Part shown: positions 58,662 through 64,000 of the stretch, piece by piece
Layout: each line of letters opens with the position of its first letter
How positions within the stretch are numbered: position 1 is the stretch's first letter
NCBI GenBank assembly: GCA_024636155.1
Contig: JAGXHM010000038.1
Span: 1-64,000, forward strand
Length of the DNA stretch: 64,000 bases
Source: Deltaproteobacteria bacterium
GTDB lineage: Bacteria > Desulfobacterota > Desulfuromonadia > Desulfuromonadales > BM103
Reading direction: 5' to 3'
Position numbers and translations under genes: made by a program
Notes under the pieces: generated by a model
Databases searched by the model: none
Seen by the model: only the letters and a program-made list of their open reading frames with translations
Told to the model about the DNA's origin: nothing

Positions 58662-59120
58662 TCAGCGGCGCGGATTGACGTCGCGAATTTGTGCTACGTT
58701 GACCAGGTAGAAAGCTTCCTGATTCTGTAACAGAAAAAACCCTTTCGTCGCGTTGAGAAAGTCAAAAAGCCGGTTGCGCCCCTCCGGCATCTCAATAGTG
58801 AGTGTGCCTGAAAGTTGCTCACCGCCGACAAACTTGATGTTTGCATCGACGCGATCTCCCAGCGAGTTATACGCAGCGGTTTCCGTTGGTGGGTCGAAGC
58901 GGATATGTGTGATGGTCGCCTTGTTGGCAACACAGAAAGCCCCCGCTTCACTGCGGAACGGAAAGAAGTTCCCCGGTTCCTTCATCAGGTCGAGCAGGGT
59001 CTGTCTTCCCACATGGCTGTAGGCGCTGGCGCTCAAGAAAACAACGCCCTTCATGACAGAGCCGTCAGCCTGAAATATAACAACGGGTAGCTCAGTTTTT
59101 TCGACACGGTAGACGGACAT
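58662..59120 (-). CDS. Conserved hypothetical protein (~152 aa)
   Basis: Start MSVYRVEKTELPVVIF; intact ORF divergent from rubrerythrin; family not confidently recognised. Confidence 0.6.
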   Translation of the reverse strand: MSVYRVEKTELPVVIFQADGSVMKGVVFLSASAYSHVGRQTLLDLMKEPGNFFPFRSEAGAFCVANKATITHIRFDPPTETAAYNSLGDRVDANIKFVGGEQLSGTLTIEMPEGRNRLFDFLNATKGFFLLQNQEAFYLVNVAQIRDVNPRR

Positions 59121-59161
59121 CGGCTTGCTCCTGATAAAATCCGGAAAGGGTTCGAATGCGG

Positions 59162-59189
59162 TTGACAAGATCACCGTGACCGATAATAT
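59162..59189 (+). promoter_or_regulatory. Sigma70-like promoter upstream of rubrerythrin
   Basis: TTGACA-N16-TAATAT. Confidence 0.5.
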
Positions 59190-59237
59190 TGATCTGCTTT
59201 TGTGTTTGTCAAACAATTTCATTAAGAGGAGAGCATT

Positions 59238-59747
59238 ATGGCTGACTTGAAGGGTAGTAAAACGGAAAACAATCTATTTGAGGCGTTTGCTGGAGAGTCT
59301 CAGGCTAATCGCAAGTATCTGGCTTTTGCCGACAAAGCTGATGCTGAGGGACAAAAGCAGGTTGCTAAACTGTTTCGGGCTGCCGCTGCTGCAGAGACGG
59401 TACATGCTCACGCACACTTGCGAGTCGTCGGAGGAATTAAGAGCACGGAGGAAAACCTTCAGGAAGCGATCGCTGGTGAGACCCACGAGTTTACCACCAT
59501 GTACCCGCAGATGATTGAAGAGGCCACAGCTGAAGGTCAGGATGCGGCTCTGCGCAGCTTCTCTTTTGCTAACACGGTTGAGAAGGTTCATGCCGAGCTC
59601 TACCAGAAGGCATTCGATAACCTCGGCAGCAATCAGGACGTTGACTACTACGTCTGCAAGGTTTGTGGTAACACCCTCGAAGGAGAGCCACATGGTCCCT
59701 GTCCGGTCTGCCAGGCCGGGCCTGCGGCATTCTTCAAGGTCGTTTAA
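59238..59747 (+). CDS. Rubrerythrin
   Basis: FAGESQANRKYLAFADKA; C-terminal rubredoxin-like YVCKVCGNTLEGEPHGPCPVCQAG. Confidence 0.97.
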   Translation: MADLKGSKTENNLFEAFAGESQANRKYLAFADKADAEGQKQVAKLFRAAAAAETVHAHAHLRVVGGIKSTEENLQEAIAGETHEFTTMYPQMIEEATAEGQDAALRSFSFANTVEKVHAELYQKAFDNLGSNQDVDYYVCKVCGNTLEGEPHGPCPVCQAGPAAFFKVV

Positions 59748-59768
59748 TCTCCATCCCGCACTTATCGC

Positions 59769-59800
59769 AAAAAGCCGGGCCCTGGAGGCCCGGCTTTTTG
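59769..59800 (+). terminator. Terminator of rubrerythrin gene
   Basis: AAAAAGCCGGGCC ctgga GGCCCGGCTTTTT. Confidence 0.88.
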
Positions 59801-59945
59801 TCTTTCAGAATTCTCAATGCTGCTCTCTTAACGTTTTTGAGTGTGACTCACCGACAACAGACTGGACAACTTTACCGGGAAATGATTATCTTGCTGGGAG
59901 AGAGGGCTCTCACTTGCTGGCTGAAATGGAATTTATTGAGGAGTT

Positions 59946-60278
59946 ATGATGGAAAAGTGCCCGGTTTGTAAAGAGATGACTCGCGGCAAGAACTGGTGTG
60001 ACTCATGTCATACGGTTTTTGTTTGCCCTGCGCCACGTTGCGAGGCTCCTAACCATCGCCGCGATGCCAAGGTTTGTGCAAAGTGCAGCCTGATTTTCGA
60101 AGACTATATCACCAACCGCAAGATGTACCGTGAGTGTCCCAAGTGCAAAAAGAAGCAGGGGCTTTCCGATCCCCAATGCAAGTATTGTCGCTATTGGTTT
60201 AATTGTCCGAGTTGTGGACACAAAGTGCCTTCGACCAGCATGTTTACTTGCCCACGATGTGCTACGAGTTTGCGCTAG
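59946..60278 (+). CDS. Multi-zinc-ribbon protein (16 Cys in ~110 aa)
   Basis: CPVC, CDSC, CPAPRC, CAKC, CPKC, CKYC, CPSC, CPRC pairs. Confidence 0.75.
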   Translation: MMEKCPVCKEMTRGKNWCDSCHTVFVCPAPRCEAPNHRRDAKVCAKCSLIFEDYITNRKMYRECPKCKKKQGLSDPQCKYCRYWFNCPSCGHKVPSTSMFTCPRCATSLR

Positions 60279-60372
60279 CAGCCAGTTCATTGATGGTCCG
60301 ACAGGCTGCTAGTAAGCGGTTGGATTCTCCATGAGCCACCTGTATCGTCAAACAGTCTCTCTCAGTGTGTAG

Positions 60373-60418
60373 ACACAACAACGCCTCGACTTACTGGTCG
60401 AGGCGTTGTTGTGTTTTA
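60373..60418 (-). terminator. Strong 18-bp-stem hairpin downstream of the 60.4-60.6 kb minus-strand gene (could serve both strands)
   Basis: ACACAACAACGCCTCGAC ttactg GTCGAGGCGTTGTTGTGT. Confidence 0.75.
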
Positions 60419-60432
60419 GTCGTAACCGTGGT

Positions 60433-60597
60433 TCAGGTCTCTTCCGTTTTTGCCACTTCTTTGGTTTCTTCATCCTCCCGCACGGGGAGTTCACAGGCTC
60501 CGGAGAGTCAAGTCTGAATTCCGAAGCGTGGTAAAATCCAGCGGTTGAGAATGTACCAGGCAGCAAAAATGCCGACAAGGATCAGTAAACTTTTCAT
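60433..60597 (-). CDS. Candidate small membrane selenoprotein (54 aa with in-frame TGA at codon 30); absent from ORF track
   Basis: AGGAG SD; MKSLLILVGIFAAWYILNRWILPRFGIQT-U-LSGACELPVREDEETKEVAKTEET*; hairpin-forming sequence immediately 3' of the TGA; reading frame ends just before a terminator. Confidence 0.6.
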
Positions 60598-60754
60598 AAT
60601 GTCTCCTCATGTTTATCTGAGTGTAACTCTTCAGCTCTTCTGTGAAGGCATGCGCTCAGCGTCCAACGTTGTCATTTAACTTCCCGCTGGTAACAGTAAC
60701 AGCCCACAAGCTGTGCAGAGAGAGCAGAGTGCTGAATAGTTACATCTTGGTTTC

Positions 60755-60783
60755 AATATATAGAAACTCTACGGGGCTTTCAA
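60755..60783 (-). promoter_or_regulatory. Sigma70-like promoter upstream of the candidate selenoprotein gene
   Basis: Minus strand TTGAAA-N17-TATATT. Confidence 0.4.
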
Positions 60784-60856
60784 TGTTTATAATGTTATGC
60801 AAGGCCAACTTCCGGTCGCCTCTGACAAAGACTCCGCCCAGCTCTCTTGTGATTAC

Positions 60857-61186
60857 CTATCCGGCAGAAATGCTGGCAAAGATTAATCCTGCACTGCCAG
60901 TGTTCTCAACGCCGTGGGAAATACCGGCAGGAGCGGAAAGAATAATCCCTGGGCTGATTGACAGTTCTTTTTGTCCCTCACTTAAGAAAAGCCCCTCACC
61001 TTCCAGCACGATCCAGACATGGTCACCGGCGTGCACGTGAGGATGGATATGCTGGCCAGGTTTAAGGCACCAGAGTGTGGTGCGAGCATGGATACCTTCG
61101 GCAAGAACCACTTTGCAGGCTTTTTCGTCACTGTAGTTGATCTTGTCGCGATAATCGCAGAATTCTGTATTCATTTTATTCTCCAA
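60857..61186 (-). CDS. Cupin-domain protein
   Basis: KPGQHIHPHVHAGDHVWIVLEGEGLFL cupin motif. Confidence 0.88.
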   Translation of the reverse strand: MENKMNTEFCDYRDKINYSDEKACKVVLAEGIHARTTLWCLKPGQHIHPHVHAGDHVWIVLEGEGLFLSEGQKELSISPGIILSAPAGISHGVENTGSAGLIFASISAG

Positions 61187-61394
61187 AGTGTTTAGTTGAG
61201 AAGGGTCACTATATGGACATTCCCCGATTCCATTATGAGAGATTTAACTTAACGCAAAGTCGCAAAAAGTAGATAATAAAAAAGACAGATGTAAATATCG
61301 AGAGGTTAAGAGGGGAACAGCGTGATATTCGTTTTGCTAAGTGGCCACTTTTTTTACAATGGGCAAATGTTTTGGAAAAGCTAGGGGTTATTAT

Positions 61395-62102
61395 ATGAAC
61401 ATTCGTTTTTGCGTTTTATCTCTGTTGGTTTTAGCTCTCAGTGCTGGCTGCGTGGCACAAAAGGTCACATTGAAAAAGCCAGAGATGTTTGCCTCTCTTG
61501 AAGATTACAAGTCAGGCCCCAAGGGTGGTACTGATCTGGTCTGGTCAACAAAAAGAATCCGTGATGCTGAAACGTTAAAGACGACTTTGCAGAAATATGA
61601 CAGCCTGATCCTTGATCAGACCTGGCTGGTGGTCGACAAGGAATCAGCCAGCAAGCTTGATGACAAACAAATTCTGGCAACATCCCGGCACATGCTCAAC
61701 GAGCTAAAAGCCAGGCTTGGTCAAGGGGTTAAGCTTGTTGATACGCCCACCGAAACCACTCTTCGCCTGAGTGTCGCGCTGACGAATATTGAAACATCTC
61801 TGCCGATTCTTGCCGTGACAAGCCATTTGTTGTACGTTGGATCGACTGCCTCGAGCGTATCAAGGATCGTTATGGGTGAACAGGTCAATACCGATCTTAT
61901 CACTGTCGAGTTGCTGGTCAGTGATGCCAGGAGTAGAGAATCTCTGGTTGCAGTAATCGACAAGCAGTTCGATCATCAGGATCTCGGCACGATGATAGAG
62001 TCACAGGATGGTGCGAAAGAGGCCATATCTTTGTGGGCTGATCGTCTCTGGATAACTCTGAGAGACTGGAATTGGATAAATAGTCGTACTGCCTACCCTT
62101 GA
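61395..62102 (+). CDS. DUF3313-like lipoprotein
   Basis: LSAGC lipobox; overall DUF3313-like pattern (family assignment tentative). Confidence 0.55.
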   Translation: MNIRFCVLSLLVLALSAGCVAQKVTLKKPEMFASLEDYKSGPKGGTDLVWSTKRIRDAETLKTTLQKYDSLILDQTWLVVDKESASKLDDKQILATSRHMLNELKARLGQGVKLVDTPTETTLRLSVALTNIETSLPILAVTSHLLYVGSTASSVSRIVMGEQVNTDLITVELLVSDARSRESLVAVIDKQFDHQDLGTMIESQDGAKEAISLWADRLWITLRDWNWINSRTAYP

Positions 62103-62144
62103 CAACAAAGGACCTCCCGATAAACGAGAGGCCCTTTGTTGTTT
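62102..62144 (+). terminator. Intrinsic terminator
   Basis: GACAACAAAGGACCTC...GAGGCCCTTTGTTGTTTT. Confidence 0.82.
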
Positions 62145-62196
62145 TACCAATTGCTGTGATGACTCCAGTAGAGACAGGGTCACTGTCTGGTGTTGT

Positions 62197-64000
62197 TCAA
62201 GCCTTGGTCGCTGTAACTGTAACGCAGTTGCTGCCACTCGGGAAAATTTGCTGAATATTCATGTCGGCGAAGTTATCAGCTGCTGTGAGAAGGCCAACCG
62301 GAACCATGGCATGAATCATTACCTTGCCGCTTGCTGAACCAGCCGGACCTGTCACTTTCAGCTGACCACCATCGGCAACACCTAACTTGGCGGCGTCTTC
62401 AGGATTGATAATGATCAGCCCAGCTGGTGCCAACTCATGGTTGGCGGCAGAGTAAGTGGTTGTTGTGCCGAACTGGAAAGGGCATTTCCCGACCAGTAGT
62501 TGCAGATCAGCAGCTTCTGGCGTCGTTAGTTCTGGTGTCGCGGCGAACAGGCTCTTCTCTGCAGGAGCATAGCCCTGTTTTGGGGTGCTAAGCCCCGCCA
62601 TCTCCTGCTGGATGGCGCTTTCGCTTGGTTCGGATTTGCCAGTCAGGCGAGCAAAAAGATCGCTTAAAATGGCAAGGTCAGGACGCGCTTCGCCGGGAGG
62701 TGCTACGGCAATCCTCAGCTTGTTGACGCGCCGATCAAGGGAGGTCATACTGCCACGTTTCTCGGCAGTAGCGGCTCCGGGGAGGACAACTGTTGCCATC
62801 TCTGTCAGCTCACTGGCCAGAATATCTTGAACCACTAAGATGTCGAGTTTTGCAAGCGCTTTACGCCAGCGACTGTTCTCCGGGAAGTTGACCAACGGGT
62901 TGGTTCCGGCGAGGAAAAGGGCACGAATGGTACCTTTTTCAATTCCGTCCAGAATCCCGGTTGCATCGGCGCCACCTTCCGGTAGCGTGGTTTGCCATAA
63001 GGCCGCGAACTTTTCTTTTCCAGCGGCATAATCTATCAGGCCGGGCAGGAATTCAGGAGCAGTACCAACCTCAATCAGACCTTGTGTGTTGCCTTTGGCG
63101 GCGATCGGGAAAAGCCCGCCGCAGTCACCTTGCAGAGCACCACTGACCAGGGCCAGGTTGACCAAGGCTGCAACACTTGCTTCCGCTTGGGTCGAGCCCA
63201 TGACATCACGACCAAAAATGATTGCTACAGAAGCAGCCTGACCGAGATGATCGGCAGCCTCTTCCAGTTGTTCACGGTTGACGCCGGTTGCAGCACAGGC
63301 TGCGTTGAGATCAAGCCCGTTCAAATATGCTTCGAGTTCAGCACGATTGGTGACGAAGCTGTTGAGAAAATCATTATCTGCCTGCCCCTTCTCGACCAGC
63401 AGTTTGGCCAGGGCACCGGCGAGATAGGCTTCACTGCCGGCACGGTACTGCAGAAAGCTTTCGGCCTGCTTGACTAATTTGGTCTGGCGTTGATTGGCGA
63501 CGATCAGACGGGTATCGTTTTTGCGGGCGGCCAACTGGACCTGCCAGTTGAGCGCCTGAGACTCGGAACGCAGATCAGCGCCAAAGACCAACACCGCCTC
63601 TGCCTGACCGATACGATCGATGTGGTTGCTGGCACCACTCAGTTTGAGCTGTTTATGTAGTACCTTGGCGGCACGCAGGCTGCTGAAGCGGGCTTCTGAG
63701 TCAATATTGTTGCTGCCGAGAGCGACGCGGAAGAGCTTTTGAAAAAGATAGTTCTCTTCGTTGGTCAGGTGTGGAGAAGCCAGACCGGCAATGGCCTGTC
63801 CGCCTTTATCGTCACGCAGGCTGGAGAGTTCGGTCACAACTTTATCGAGAGCGGTTTCCCATGAAGTCTCCTGTTGAGCAACCAGAGGCGCTGTCAGGCG
63901 CTGATCGCTGTTCAGATAGTCGTGGCCGAAGAAGCCACCGACACAGAGGTTGCCGTCATTAACTGTCGTGCCGTCTTCGGCAGTCACGCGCATGACTTTG
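62197..64000 (-). CDS. nuoG: NADH-quinone oxidoreductase subunit G-like molybdopterin oxidoreductase (5' end outside window)
   Basis: ANQRQTKLVKQAESFLQYRAGSEAYLAGALAKLL; LFLAGTNPLVNFPENSRWRKAL; VVLPGAATAEKRGSMTSLDRRVNKLRIAVAPPGEARPDLAILSDL. Confidence 0.85.
   Translation of the reverse strand, partial: KVMRVTAEDGTTVNDGNLCVGGFFGHDYLNSDQRLTAPLVAQQETSWETALDKVVTELSSLRDDKGGQAIAGLASPHLTNEENYLFQKLFRVALGSNNIDSEARFSSLRAAKVLHKQLKLSGASNHIDRIGQAEAVLVFGADLRSESQALNWQVQLAARKNDTRLIVANQRQTKLVKQAESFLQYRAGSEAYLAGALAKLLVEKGQADNDFLNSFVTNRAELEAYLNGLDLNAACAATGVNREQLEEAADHLGQAASVAIIFGRDVMGSTQAEASVAALVNLALVSGALQGDCGGLFPIAAKGNTQGLIEVGTAPEFLPGLIDYAAGKEKFAALWQTTLPEGGADATGILDGIEKGTIRALFLAGTNPLVNFPENSRWRKALAKLDILVVQDILASELTEMATVVLPGAATAEKRGSMTSLDRRVNKLRIAVAPPGEARPDLAILSDLFARLTGKSEPSESAIQQEMAGLSTPKQGYAPAEKSLFAATPELTTPEAADLQLLVGKCPFQFGTTTTYSAANHELAPAGLIIINPEDAAKLGVADGGQLKVTGPAGSASGKVMIHAMVPVGLLTAADNFADMNIQQIFPSGSNCVTVTATKA

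Noticed and set aside
60348-60578. ORF-track entry of 76 aa (MSAFLLPGTF...)
   Set aside because: Wrong frame of the candidate selenoprotein locus, basic low-complexity tail, runs through the terminator hairpin.

Overview
The window is a core chromosomal segment around the replication origin of what looks like a Desulfuromonas/Geobacter-type bacterium (Desulfuromonadales-like gene order; lineage inferred from gene content only). The dnaA-dnaN-recF-gyrB-gyrA block (minus strand) and the rpmH-rnpA-yidD-yidC-jag-mnmE-mnmG-rsmG-parA-parB-bactofilin-atp block (plus strand) diverge from a putative oriC at about 25.5-25.8 kb. Other blocks: a tol-pal cluster with two tRNA genes, folE2/queC/pyk/PBP1A, a tat/nadA/mfd/SurA-like/pdxA/uvrA stretch, and a partial nuoG at the right edge. 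I saw no CRISPR array, prophage, transposase or rRNA. The most interesting signals lie outside the supplied ORF track: (1) a 54-codon minus-strand gene at 60433-60597 with an in-frame TGA, a candidate small membrane selenoprotein; (2) a ~140 bp dispersed repeat with terminal inverted repeats at 5.2 and 13.2 kb; (3) a ~500 bp non-coding segment at 11.9-12.4 kb bounded by long imperfect inverted repeats; (4) the same 17-bp GTATAC operator-like palindrome upstream of a GntR/FCD regulator gene and of the ATP synthase operon; (5) two parS sites; (6) three DnaA-box-like 9-mers at the folE2/DUF2064 junction. All calls were made by eye, without database searches.
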